DNA from: Planctomycetota bacterium
GTDB taxonomy: Bacteria; Planctomycetota; UBA8742; UBA2392
Direction of reading: 5' to 3'
Assembly (NCBI GenBank): GCA_020849795.1
Contig: JADZFR010000022.1
Coordinates: 126,879-190,878, forward strand
DNA length: 64,000 nucleotides
Shown piece after piece: positions 25,230 through 35,768 of this stretch. Below the pieces are notes generated by a model that saw only the letters and a program-made list of their open reading frames with translations, was not told where the DNA came from and searched no databases. Made by a program: the position numbers and the translations under genes. Positions within the stretch are counted from its first letter, which is position 1, and every line of letters begins with the position of its first letter.

Positions 25230-26729
25230 CTATCCGCCGCCTGCGGCCCGCTTGTTACTACCGAACACCTTGAAGACGTAGCCGTCTTTGGTGCCGAGGT
25301 AAATCGCGCGGTCGCGCTCGTGCATGCTGCCTGCCACGAACGGGAAGTCCGCCAGGTTCAAATCCCACTCCGGGCGCAACAGGTTGCCGGTCTTGATGTC
25401 GAGCACGCGAAGCTGTCGGCTGACCGTGCGCAACTCGTCGCGCTTGGTTACGATGCGGCCCTCACTGCGCAGCTTGGCCTTTTCGCGCACGCTGAGAAAC
25501 TCTTCATTCTCTTCGTAAAGCACATACACGCGGTTGTCGTGCACCATCAACACTTCCTGGCCGACATCGGGCAGCGACCACATCGGGTCGATCTTCCAGG
25601 CCGTGGACGGGTCGCCATCAATCACATTGAACACGGGTCGGTCGTTGGGCACGTCGATCAGCTCATACTGAAAGGCCAGCACTTGGCCGGGGCGAGTTGC
25701 CGTCTTCAGACGCGTGCCTTTGCCGTCGTCGGTCGGAACTTCTTCGTCGTACATCTCAAGGGTGTGCACGAAGATCCAGCGGTCCTCGACGAAGATGTTG
25801 CCGTACGGCAGACCTTCCAACGTGATGACGAAGGCGCTTTCGCCTGATTTCTGCCACGCAAAAAGCTGGCCGATGTCGCTGCCGACGAACACCAGGTCGT
25901 CCTTGATGACCGGCGGAGTGCGTGAGTGGGCGTCCAGCGCACACTCGGCCCGGAACTCGCCGGTCTGCGCGTCCACCATGTACAGGAAGTAGTTGTTGTT
26001 GACAAAGGCCACGGTCTCACCGTCCGCCGCGGGCTTCATGCTGATCTGCAGAAAGCGCTCCTGCACCGACTGACCGGGTCGCGGGAACGACCAGGTGTCG
26101 GCGCCTTCGCCGCGGCCGTTTTCGCCCATAGACAGCCCGCGCATGGCATTTGTGTTTGTCGCCGGAACGTACACGTGCGAATCATTGGCCGCGGGCGGTG
26201 CAGACGGAAACACGTCGCCCTCATACCGGCCCATGCTGACAAGCCGCGCTTCGTCTACGCGCGGGTTGCTCAGACGGTCGTAGGACTGGTACTCGCCATC
26301 GCTGTTCATCAACACGACGTAATTGCGGGTGGCAATCGGGTCGTAGTTGACGCGCTTTTCGATCGGCGTTTTCCAGTGCAACGTGAAATCATAGGCGTCG
26401 ATCGACCACAACGTGTTGCGGCCCTTGTCGGCATCGATGACCAGAATTTCGTCGCGCACGTCGTCGTGAATCACGTGCATATCGCGGATGACGACCGGGT
26501 CACGCCGCATGTTGCCCGACAGGTCGTACGAGCGCACACGCAACGGCAGCTCCATGAGCTGTGTTTCGTAATACGCTGCGGCCTGACGGCTTGTCGGGTC
26601 CGGTGCAAGCGGGTTGCGGTCGGCTGGTCGCCGCTGAGATCCAACACATCCAGCCACAATCAATGAAAGCGCCAAGAATCCGGGGGGGAGAATCGTAAGC
26701 GCACGTTTGGCGAACGTACGGTGCTTCAC
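25230..26729 (-). CDS. PQQ-like beta-propeller lipoprotein
   Basis: 499 aa. Lipobox IVAGC (Cys28) marks a lipoprotein. The body has repeated blades of the type VDAQTGEFRAE, VFVGSDIGQLFAWQKSGE, LRVLDIKTGNLL and IYLGTKDGYVFKVFG, as in PQQ-binding propellers and BamB. It is longer and more divergent than BamB and has extended acidic linkers. No quinoprotein catalytic motifs are visible, so a scaffold or binding role is more likely than dehydrogenase activity. Its start overlaps the stop of the 86-aa gene by 4 bp. Confidence 0.78.
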   Translation of the reverse strand: MKHRTFAKRALTILPPGFLALSLIVAGCVGSQRRPADRNPLAPDPTSRQAAAYYETQLMELPLRVRSYDLSGNMRRDPVVIRDMHVIHDDVRDEILVIDADKGRNTLWSIDAYDFTLHWKTPIEKRVNYDPIATRNYVVLMNSDGEYQSYDRLSNPRVDEARLVSMGRYEGDVFPSAPPAANDSHVYVPATNTNAMRGLSMGENGRGEGADTWSFPRPGQSVQERFLQISMKPAADGETVAFVNNNYFLYMVDAQTGEFRAECALDAHSRTPPVIKDDLVFVGSDIGQLFAWQKSGESAFVITLEGLPYGNIFVEDRWIFVHTLEMYDEEVPTDDGKGTRLKTATRPGQVLAFQYELIDVPNDRPVFNVIDGDPSTAWKIDPMWSLPDVGQEVLMVHDNRVYVLYEENEEFLSVREKAKLRSEGRIVTKRDELRTVSRQLRVLDIKTGNLLRPEWDLNLADFPFVAGSMHERDRAIYLGTKDGYVFKVFGSNKRAAGGG

Positions 26730-26986
26730 TGGCGATCTCCTTTGTCGTAATCGCGGAGGTTCAGCTTGTGCTTTTCCTCGTAAGAACTCAACGCCTCAAT
26801 GCGCTCGAGGTCCTCCTCGATCCGGTTGACGAGCTTGAAGATGTATGGCCGGCCCTTCAGCCGGTTCTTCAAGTCGTCGACCATTTTGTCCCACGAACCC
26901 ATGTAGAGTTCGTCACGCAGGACAAGCAACATTTTGGCCTCTTCCGAGAGCGCGTCATAGTACGATTGCTGGGTCTTGTCGGCCAT
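26726..26986 (-). CDS. small hypothetical protein (86 aa)
   Basis: 86 aa, cytosolic-looking, beginning MADKTQQSYYDALSEEAKML and rich in charged helices (VNRIEEDLERIEALSSYEEKH). No family recognised. A good AAAGAGG ribosome site precedes the ATG. Its stop overlaps the next gene's start (ATGA), so it is translated together with the beta-propeller lipoprotein. A well-formed promoter stands about 60 bp upstream. Confidence 0.75.
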   Translation of the reverse strand: MADKTQQSYYDALSEEAKMLLVLRDELYMGSWDKMVDDLKNRLKGRPYIFKLVNRIEEDLERIEALSSYEEKHKLNLRDYDKGDRQ

Positions 26987-27047
26987 GGTGCCTCTTTAAT
27001 GGATTGTCCACGGAATCCAAGCGTCCATGACATTGTGTAACTGACAC

Positions 27048-27076
27048 TCTATAGATTGTATACATTTCTTCGGCAA
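27048..27076 (-). promoter_or_regulatory. sigma-70-like promoter for the 26986-25230 operon
   Basis: On the minus strand TTGCCG (27071-27076) and TATAGA (27048-27053) are separated by exactly 17 bp in an unusually AT-rich gap. Transcription would start near 27041 and give a leader of about 55 nt. This is among the best consensus promoters I see in the window. Confidence 0.5.
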
Positions 27077-27119
27077 TTGCTGATTTGCGTTACGCTGGCT
27101 CCGTTTGACAGGGGACACA

Positions 27120-29305
<2,186 letters not shown>

Positions 29306-29337
29306 TTTCCAGTGGCAGCGAAAGCGGCAAGCAAGGA

Positions 29338-29361
29338 CCCCGGGCGAAAGCCCGGGGTTTT
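29338..29361 (+). terminator. rho-independent terminator after ahcY
   Basis: CCCCGGGC (29338-29345), GAAA loop, GCCCGGGG (29350-29357), then TTTT. A perfect 8-bp GC stem with a stable GNRA loop, 33 bp after the ahcY stop. Confidence 0.9.
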
Positions 29362-29416
29362 CGTGCCACTGGAACGAGTCTTTTTCCGTTCCTATGCTCT
29401 GCGCACGGAGACCACC

Positions 29417-30616
29417 ATGGCAAAGAAGCAATCCGCCCGGGGCAAGGGCGGCAAGAAACCTGCCCGCAAACCCGCTAAAAAAACCGCGAAGAAGGCGCCA
29501 AGGAAGAAACTCGCGAAGAAGCCCGCGAGGAAGCCCGCGAAGAAGCCGTCCAACGCGAAGTCCGCCAAAAAAACCGCCCGCAAACCAGCGCCACGCAGGC
29601 CGGAGGGCCCGCCGTCGCCGCAGTTGCCCCCCGAAGCCATGATCATGCAGGGCTTATTCGGTTTCATGATGACCAAGGGACTGGGCGTGGCAGCAGACCT
29701 GGGCATCGCCGACGCTCTCAAGGGCGGGCCGCTGTATTACACCGACCTCGCCAGCGTCGTCGGCGCCGACCAGCGTGCGCTGCACCGCGTGATGCGCATG
29801 CTGGCCGGCCACGGACTGTTTGATGAGCCCAAGCCGGGCACGTTTGCCAACAACGCCGTGTCTGACCTGCTGCGTGTGGACCACCCGCACTCGATGGCCG
29901 GCATGACCAAAATGATCTGCGGCGAGTCGCACTGGCAGCCGTGGGGTCGGCTTGAACACACCGTTCGCACGGGCAAGTCGGGCGCGTTTCATGCGTTTGG
30001 CGAAGAGATTTTCACATGGTTCCAGAAGCCCCAGAACAAGAGCGAGTGGGATGTGTTCAATGACGCCATGACGTCGATGTCTTTGGGGCAGGCGCCGCTG
30101 ATAGCGCAGAGCTACGACTTTGCGAAGTTCCGCAGGGTCGTCGACGTTGGCGGTGGACACGGCCATTTGTTGAAGCACGTAGTGGCCCAAGCTCCCAACG
30201 CTACGGGCGTGCTGTTCGACATGCCCGATGTGGTTGCAGGCGCCGACCTGCCGCCGAATATCGTGCGTGACGGCGGCGACTTCTTTGCCCGCGTGCCCGA
30301 AGGCGCGGATTGCTACATGCTCAAAGCCATCATCCACGACTGGAGCGACGACCACTGCCGCAAGATTCTGGGCAACATCGCACGCGTCATGGACCCCAGC
30401 GGGCGCGTTCTTCTGTTCGAAACCGTCATGCCCGATGAGCCCGGGCCGCACCCGGCAAAGTTCGCGGACGTGAACATGCTGGCCATGACCGACGGCGGTT
30501 GTGAACGCACACCTGCCGAGTTTGCGGAACTGTTTGCGTCTGCGGGGTTGCAGCTGGTCGGCATCACGCCTCTGCCGGACGGCTGGACCAACATCGTCGA
30601 GGCGCGAAAGGTATAG
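29417..30616 (+). CDS. O-methyltransferase with Lys/Ala-rich N-terminal tail
   Basis: 399 aa. Residues 1-65 are a highly basic tail of KPAKK/KKTAKK repeats, like histone H1 C-terminal domains. The remainder matches the hydroxyneurosporene / acetylserotonin methyltransferase family: a winged-helix dimerisation domain, then SAM motif I VDVGGGHGHLL (about residue 242), IIHDWSDDHC with the catalytic His (about 307) and a C-terminal FVEARKV-like end. The substrate is a small molecule with a hydroxyl group, unknown. The tail may target nucleoid, RNA or acidic surfaces. The ATG at 29417 has GGAG upstream; reading further upstream would run through the ahcY terminator. Confidence 0.85.
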   Translation: MAKKQSARGKGGKKPARKPAKKTAKKAPRKKLAKKPARKPAKKPSNAKSAKKTARKPAPRRPEGPPSPQLPPEAMIMQGLFGFMMTKGLGVAADLGIADALKGGPLYYTDLASVVGADQRALHRVMRMLAGHGLFDEPKPGTFANNAVSDLLRVDHPHSMAGMTKMICGESHWQPWGRLEHTVRTGKSGAFHAFGEEIFTWFQKPQNKSEWDVFNDAMTSMSLGQAPLIAQSYDFAKFRRVVDVGGGHGHLLKHVVAQAPNATGVLFDMPDVVAGADLPPNIVRDGGDFFARVPEGADCYMLKAIIHDWSDDHCRKILGNIARVMDPSGRVLLFETVMPDEPGPHPAKFADVNMLAMTDGGCERTPAEFAELFASAGLQLVGITPLPDGWTNIVEARKV

Positions 30617-30655
30617 TCTGGCGCAACGATTGCCCGGCGTGGTCGTTTCATCAGC

Positions 30656-30808
30656 ATGCAGGACTGGAGTTCGAACGACCAACAACCGCCGCCGCGCTGG
30701 CTCGTGTACGGGCTGGCGGCTGCGTCATCGGTTGCGTTGATCTGTCTGCTTTTGATGGTGCTGTGGCTGGTGCTGATGTACGTTGTGCCGAACCGCTGGA
30801 TTCCATAG
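30656..30808 (+). CDS. small membrane protein (50 aa)
   Basis: Short frame: MQDWSSNDQQPPPRWLVYG at the start, then one strong helix (about residues 20-44, rich in Leu/Val/Ala) and a short end YVVPNRWIP. N-terminus polar and Pro-rich, as in real small membrane proteins. It fits between the methyltransferase and acetyltransferase genes, 7 bp before the latter's ATG. No clear ribosome site. Function unknown. Confidence 0.55.
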   Translation: MQDWSSNDQQPPPRWLVYGLAAASSVALICLLLMVLWLVLMYVVPNRWIP

Positions 30809-30815
30809 CCCTGCC

Positions 30816-31337
30816 ATGCCGGACTTTACGATTCGACTGCTGCAATCCAGCGACTCACTGCACGAGCTGACCGAGCTGCTGCACCGCAGCTACAAGCGTC
30901 TGGCCGACATGGGCTTCAACTACACGGCCACCAATCAGAGCGTCGAAGTCACCCGCGAACGCATCCAGGGCAACGAGTGCTACGTGGCCGTGGCGGGCGC
31001 TCGCATTGTGGGCACAGCCTTGCTGATTCTGGAGCGGCTGGAGAACCCGGCATGGGCCAACCAGCCGGGGGTAGCATACGCCGGGCAACTGGGCGTGGAA
31101 CCTGAGTTTCGGCATCTAGGCCTGGGTGCGCGGCTGATGCAGACGATCGAGGATCGCGCCCGCGAGCTTGGCTACCACACGATTGCCGGCGACACCAGCG
31201 AAGGCGCGGACTACCTGATTCGCTTTTACACGGGCCGCGGCTTTGAGAGGGTCGGCTTTCACCAGTGGCGCGGCAAGACATACCGCAGCGTGATTCTGGC
31301 AAAACCCCTGCTGAATCCTCGGGCGCCGACCAAATGA
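30816..31337 (+). CDS. GNAT-family N-acetyltransferase
   Basis: 173 aa. It transfers acetyl from acetyl-CoA to an amine. The acetyl-CoA-binding motif A is visible as LGVEPEFRHLGLGARLMQTIEDRA (R/Q-x-x-G-x-G/A), followed by IRFYTGRGFERVGFHQWRGKTYRSVIL. Substrate unknown. The ATG at 30816 gives the natural N-terminus (MPDFTIRLLQ). It is 7 bp after the small membrane protein gene and 33 bp before the OB-repeat lipoprotein. Confidence 0.88.
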   Translation: MPDFTIRLLQSSDSLHELTELLHRSYKRLADMGFNYTATNQSVEVTRERIQGNECYVAVAGARIVGTALLILERLENPAWANQPGVAYAGQLGVEPEFRHLGLGARLMQTIEDRARELGYHTIAGDTSEGADYLIRFYTGRGFERVGFHQWRGKTYRSVILAKPLLNPRAPTK

Positions 31338-31370
31338 TAGAGTGAGGGGGCCCAGCGGAGGAAAGTAGTC

Positions 31371-32936
31371 ATGCGCCGTCAGCCCCTGGTCGTCCTGCAG
31401 CTGCTGGTCTGCCTCTGGTGTCTCACCGCGTGCAGCTCCAAGCCTGAACCCGAACCTGTGTACGACGTCGCCGCCAGGGAGTTCATCTCGGAGTGGAAGG
31501 CAAACCCGTCTGCGTGGAGAGAGAAGTATGTCGGCAAGGTCGTGCGCCTTCGCTGCTGGAACGTCTCCGAGGGTTTTGGCATCAAGCGGATCACAAGTTC
31601 CAGGCTGCGAAGCTGGGCGCACACCGAGCAGATTGACTGTAAATGGCTGGAGACCGAGACCAACCCGCCCACCCGGGACGGCGAAACCGTGGAACTCCGG
31701 GGCACAGTCGAGGGTTTCAGGGATGGGATGTTCCAGATCAATTACGCAAGCCGCGTGAAGAGCTCTCGTCAATCGGATGAAACAGACCCGGAGATGGCGA
31801 TTGAGTTGAAAGACATCGGCGTTGCGCTCAACACCAGGGACGAGACCATCTTGGGAAAGTACTACGATCGTCGCGTGGAGCTGACGGGCTTTTATGCCGG
31901 TAAGACACCGCTGATGTGGGGCGGTGAAATCCTGGTGCTATGTGAGGACGCAGTTGCTCGCAGTGGCGAGTGGAGCATGGGGGACGACGCTGAGGCTACG
32001 CCGAAACTCGTGAAGCACGGCAGCGCGCACATCCGGTGCCTGAATCTGCCCTCTGCCGAGCAGGCCGCCCTGTTCCGCCAGGCGCCATTTGACAGCAAGG
32101 TCACGGTGATTGGTTGGTTTGCAGGAAGTCCGACCGATCAGTTTTCCGGCCTCACTCCGCTGCTGGTGGGTTGTCGTTTCAAGTCGCCCCCAGAAGTTGC
32201 TGAACAAAGTGAAGAAACGGAGCCCCGAAAACCGCGGCCAGCCGACGTGGCCACGGATGCGGTGATGTCTGCAACCGAACTGCTGAAAAGGCTGCAATAC
32301 CAGCCCGCAACCACGCGCAAAGAACTTGATGGCAAGGTGGTGGAATTGTACGGGCGACTGGTGGCGTCATCTGGAGGCCGCGACGCGCATTCTCCTGATG
32401 ACGACTACTATCAGATTGGAGGCTGGCAGTCGGACAGCACGATCAATTGCTACGAAGAGTACCAGGCCAGGGGCGGCCTTGGGGGCTCGATCAAGCTGAT
32501 TACGATTGGCGGCTTCTGCAGAATCAAGGGGCGACTCGCGTTCAAGGGTGATGCGCCACCCGTACTGGAAGAGTGCGTGCTCCGCCAATCGGACGCCACG
32601 GTCGAGGGCCTGAAGGCCACCTACAGCGTGACAGCCGAGCAACTCGCGCGTGGTTTCGGTAGTTCGGAGAGTAGCAGCGCCTACATCGACCAGGTGATCG
32701 AGCTGAAGGGCACGGTCAGTGAACATCTTCGGACGATCACGGGGCTTTCCGCAGCACGGTTTGTGCACATCGACGGCCAGGCTCTTTGCGTGTTCTACAA
32801 GGACACCAAGTGGGTTGAGGAGAATCTGCCTGTGGGCCGGGAGGTCACCATCATTGGCTACTGCACGGGTAGGGAAGGCAGGGTCATGGCCGAAAGACTG
32901 GGCATTCACGTCCGGGGCTGCATTCTGGCCAAGTGA
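31371..32936 (+). CDS. lipoprotein with repeated OB-fold-like (tRNA_anti-like) units
   Basis: 521 aa. Lipobox LTAC (Cys21). The mature part appears to hold four related units, each with a pattern 'W/L..p..Y.gK.v.L.G ... v.v.G.c.g ... l..C.l': about 30-125, 140-275, 290-405 and 410-521. Examples are KYVGKVVRLRCW, KVTVIGWFAG, ELDGKVVELYGR, KLITIGGFCRIKG and REVTIIGYCTG. Similar repeats are called tRNA_anti-like in planctomycetal and other secreted proteins, where no nucleic-acid binding is known. A GGAGGAAAG ribosome site precedes the ATG. Role unknown. Confidence 0.7.
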   Translation: MRRQPLVVLQLLVCLWCLTACSSKPEPEPVYDVAAREFISEWKANPSAWREKYVGKVVRLRCWNVSEGFGIKRITSSRLRSWAHTEQIDCKWLETETNPPTRDGETVELRGTVEGFRDGMFQINYASRVKSSRQSDETDPEMAIELKDIGVALNTRDETILGKYYDRRVELTGFYAGKTPLMWGGEILVLCEDAVARSGEWSMGDDAEATPKLVKHGSAHIRCLNLPSAEQAALFRQAPFDSKVTVIGWFAGSPTDQFSGLTPLLVGCRFKSPPEVAEQSEETEPRKPRPADVATDAVMSATELLKRLQYQPATTRKELDGKVVELYGRLVASSGGRDAHSPDDDYYQIGGWQSDSTINCYEEYQARGGLGGSIKLITIGGFCRIKGRLAFKGDAPPVLEECVLRQSDATVEGLKATYSVTAEQLARGFGSSESSSAYIDQVIELKGTVSEHLRTITGLSAARFVHIDGQALCVFYKDTKWVEENLPVGREVTIIGYCTGREGRVMAERLGIHVRGCILAK

Positions 32937-33216
32937 GGCGCCGGCGGTGCCCCAACTTGAACTCGCACGCCGGTTGCGCAGCTCCGGCAGTTCGCATTTC
33001 ACCTTGCACGGCAGCGGGCACAAACGTTCATGATCTTCAGCCCCTGACTGCCAATCTTGCCCGCTGGCAAACATCAACCTGCTACACCACAGAGCCAGCC
33101 CGCATCGTGACAACGAGGCCGGAGCCTGCTACCTTTCCGCGTACTTATGCCGACCGCGATAATGATCGAGGGCAAGAAGCGACCCGCATAGACCGCGGCC
33201 AGGCTCTCGTTTGATG

Positions 33217-33242
33217 CCGCCGCGGATTCGCGGCGGTTTTTT
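33217..33242 (+). terminator. rho-independent terminator upstream of asd
   Basis: CCGCCGCG (33217-33224), GATT loop, CGCGGCGG (33229-33236), followed by six T residues. It is 281 bp beyond the lipoprotein gene's stop and only about 40 bp before the asd start, so it may be an attenuator in the asd leader rather than the lipoprotein's terminator. Confidence 0.85.
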
Positions 33243-33248
33243 GTAAGG

Positions 33249-33266
33249 GGCGACGCTTGCGTCGCC
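33249..33266 (+). promoter_or_regulatory. second hairpin before asd ribosome site
   Basis: GGCGACG (33249-33255) and CGTCGCC (33260-33266) form a 7-bp stem with a CTTG loop, starting 7 bp after the terminator's T-run and ending 6 bp before the GGAGGG ribosome site. It could influence translation or be an anti-terminator element. Confidence 0.35.
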
Positions 33267-33281
33267 GTGATGGAGGGACGC

Positions 33282-34298
33282 ATGTCCGGAATCAACGTGG
33301 CAATCGTGGGCGCGACCGGCGCCGTGGGCGAGGAGTTCTTGCGGCTGCTGGAGCTGCGTCAATACCCGATCAAGTCGCTGAAGCTGCTGGCCAGCGCGCG
33401 CAGTGCCGGCAAGAAACTCAAGTTCAAGGGCAAGGAACATACCGTCGAAGAACTCAAAGCCGACAGCTTTGGCGGCGTTGAGCATGCTTTCTTTTCAGCG
33501 GGCGGCAGCATCAGCAAAGAGTTTGCGCCGCACGCAGCCAGGGCGGGCGCCATCATCATCGACAACACCAGCGCGTTCCGTTACGAGCCCGAGATTCCAC
33601 TGGTCGTGCCCGAGATCAATCCGAAGGACGCCTTCGAATACGGGGCACGGCGCATCATCGCCAACCCCAACTGCACGACGATTGTTGCGCTGTTGCCGAC
33701 GTATCCGCTGCACAAGGCGTTCGGCCTCAAACGCGCCGTGATGTCCAGCTACCAGGCAATCAGCGGCGCGGGCGCGCAGGCGATGGCCGAGCTTGAGCAG
33801 CAAACGCGCGACTGGGCGGCCGGCAAGCCGCTCACAGTCAAGGTCGCGCCCAAGCAGATCGCGTTCAATGTGATCCCGCGCATTGATGCCGTGCAGGACA
33901 ACGGCTACACGAAAGAGGAGATGAAGTTTTTGTGGGAGGGCAAGAAGATCATGCACCACGCCACACTTCGCGCCACGGCGACTTGTGTGCGCGTGCCGGT
34001 GCTGCGCTCACACAGTGTCTCGCTCAACCTCGAGTTCGAGAAGCCGTGCACAGCCGAAGCCGCCCGCGAGATTCTGCGCCGCGCGCCGGGGGTGATCGTG
34101 CAGGACGACGCCAAAGCCGAACTGTACCCGATTCCTCTTGAGCGCAGCCTGAAAGACGACGTTGGCGTGGGTCGCATCCGTCAGGACATCAGCGTAGACG
34201 ATAACCGAGGCTTGTGCCTTTGGGCGGTGGGCGACCAGATCATGAAGGGCGCCGCGCTCAACGCCATCCAGATCGGCGAGCTGCTGCTGGCGAAGTAG
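33282..34298 (+). CDS. asd: aspartate-semialdehyde dehydrogenase
   Basis: 338 aa. Reduces aspartyl-phosphate to aspartate semialdehyde for lysine, methionine, threonine and diaminopimelate synthesis. The NADP loop VAIVGATGAVGEEFLRLLELR, the active-site NPNCTTIVALLP with the nucleophile Cys, SSYQAISGAGAQAMAELEQQT and the late VRVPVLRSHSVS are all present. GGAGGG stands at the right distance from ATG 33282; an upstream GTG at 33267 is in frame but worse. No lysC, dapA or other pathway gene adjoins. Confidence 0.95.
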   Translation: MSGINVAIVGATGAVGEEFLRLLELRQYPIKSLKLLASARSAGKKLKFKGKEHTVEELKADSFGGVEHAFFSAGGSISKEFAPHAARAGAIIIDNTSAFRYEPEIPLVVPEINPKDAFEYGARRIIANPNCTTIVALLPTYPLHKAFGLKRAVMSSYQAISGAGAQAMAELEQQTRDWAAGKPLTVKVAPKQIAFNVIPRIDAVQDNGYTKEEMKFLWEGKKIMHHATLRATATCVRVPVLRSHSVSLNLEFEKPCTAEAAREILRRAPGVIVQDDAKAELYPIPLERSLKDDVGVGRIRQDISVDDNRGLCLWAVGDQIMKGAALNAIQIGELLLAK

Positions 34299-34358
34299 GA
34301 GAACAAGAGCCGCAAGCGCCGGCGACCGGCATGGCCAGCGATTGAACGCTACGGCGCG

Positions 34359-35768
34359 CTAACTGGCCGCCTGGGCGCCGGCACCTTGTTGACTCGTGCG
34401 GTACTTGCCGTGCAGCTCGACAACCTGGCGAATGACCTCGTCGTCGATTTCTTTGCCCGCCAGCAGCTTCAGGTGCAGGCTGCAGAACTCATCGTCGCAC
34501 TTGGCGTACTTGAAGCGGTTGCGGGCGACGAAGCGGTAGATGCCCGTGCCGGCCCACGCCACACCCGGCAGCCACAGCAGCGGCACCATCAGCCAGCATA
34601 GTGGCAGCATGGGCGCCATCGCGCGAAACGCCTTGAACCCGCCGAAGTAACGGCCATCCGGCCGCTTCACCCACATCTCGCGCAGCATGTCGGCGTAGCT
34701 GACCGCCGGCAGTTCCGCGTCGGCATAGCGGCGATCGTGAATGTCGGCGAAGGTCAAACGGCCCAGCCAGTCCAGCCGCTCCAGTGTGCGTTTGCTTTTC
34801 TTGCAGATCGGGCACATGCCGTCGTAAAAGACGACATAGTGCCGCTTCACCTCGCTGCCTGTCTGTTTTCCGGCTACGTCCATGAGTACCGCCGCAGGCA
34901 CGAACACCCAGTAATAGGATAGCGTGGTAAAGCTGAAATGGGTCACTTCCATCGTCAGGAAGATGCCCATGTGCAGTGCATACCCGAAAGCCAACGCGTA
35001 CCAGCGCGTCCGCTTCCATATCACTAACGCCGGAAACGTCAGTTCCCATGCCAGCGTTGCCCATGTCGCCGGCGCGAACAGCCACCACGGCAGATGCTCA
35101 AACACCATGGCCCACCGCGCAATCGTGGCGTGCACCAAAGCCTTGTACACGGCCCAGCCGCTGACCCAGTCGCCCAGGTACCCGCCCCCGCTGAGCGAAT
35201 CAGGGTCGAAGCTGCGCAGCTTCTCGATTCCCGTGAACAGGTACAGCAGGCAGATCTGGATTTGCACCAGCCGCAGTGACCACGGCGCGACCCAGCCCGA
35301 AACGCGCCACCCAAGCTTGCGCCGCAGCAGGTTGTCCACGCTCCAGGCTGCACTGGCGGGCATCAGTATCAGGTAGAACGCGCCGCAACGCAGCAGGATG
35401 TCGCCCGCGTTCAGGATGTGCGGGTTGCGAACCTGGAAGCTGACCAGCAGCACCCACATCCCGATGCATGAGACACGGGTGAAGACACCCAACATCACCA
35501 GCAGCGCGCACAGCGCCATCAACGCAAGCAGCGCGTAGACCAAGCCGTCGCTGGCGTCCACGGGCAGCACACTCCAGCGCGACCACGAATTGACCCAGCC
35601 CTCGAACTGGCTGGGACTGAACGCCGCACGATCACCAAACCAGTCCGTAGCGTCCGGGATCAATGAAATCAGCGTGTCCAGCAGCACGATCGCGGCGATC
35701 GACACGCGAAAAGCCGCCATCGGCTCGGCCCGGATCGGCTTGTACCAGAACTGAAACGGGTTGCTCAT
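34359..35768 (-). CDS. HTTM-domain / DCC-oxidoreductase fusion membrane protein
   Basis: 469 aa. Residues ~1-300 are a multi-helix HTTM domain, the membrane part related to vitamin K-dependent gamma-carboxylase (HILNAGDILLRCGAFYLILMP is characteristic). Residues ~310-400 are a DUF393/DCC thiol-oxidoreductase-like domain with VVFYDGMCPICKKSKRTL, in which C319-x-x-C322 is the active-site pair. A further hydrophobic stretch follows (about 395-415). The fusion suggests membrane-linked thiol or quinone redox chemistry; substrate unknown. Its start overlaps the stop of the next gene by 4 bp. Confidence 0.85.
   Translation of the reverse strand: MSNPFQFWYKPIRAEPMAAFRVSIAAIVLLDTLISLIPDATDWFGDRAAFSPSQFEGWVNSWSRWSVLPVDASDGLVYALLALMALCALLVMLGVFTRVSCIGMWVLLVSFQVRNPHILNAGDILLRCGAFYLILMPASAAWSVDNLLRRKLGWRVSGWVAPWSLRLVQIQICLLYLFTGIEKLRSFDPDSLSGGGYLGDWVSGWAVYKALVHATIARWAMVFEHLPWWLFAPATWATLAWELTFPALVIWKRTRWYALAFGYALHMGIFLTMEVTHFSFTTLSYYWVFVPAAVLMDVAGKQTGSEVKRHYVVFYDGMCPICKKSKRTLERLDWLGRLTFADIHDRRYADAELPAVSYADMLREMWVKRPDGRYFGGFKAFRAMAPMLPLCWLMVPLLWLPGVAWAGTGIYRFVARNRFKYAKCDDEFCSLHLKLLAGKEIDDEVIRQVVELHGKYRTSQQGAGAQAAS

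Larger units (their letters stand above)
32937..33281. other. intergenic region upstream of asd
   Basis: 345 bp without a convincing gene. It carries a possible promoter (TTGTGACAAC-like -35 near 33105 and TGCTACCTT near 33128), a strong terminator and a second hairpin just before asd. The interval between the possible promoter and the terminator, about 110 nt, would fit a small RNA or an attenuated leader. No lysine-riboswitch features are recognised by eye. Confidence 0.4.

Noticed and set aside
32937..33216. Lysine riboswitch upstream of asd
   Set aside because: A terminator is present but I could not find the aptamer's conserved helices by eye; left as an open leader question.
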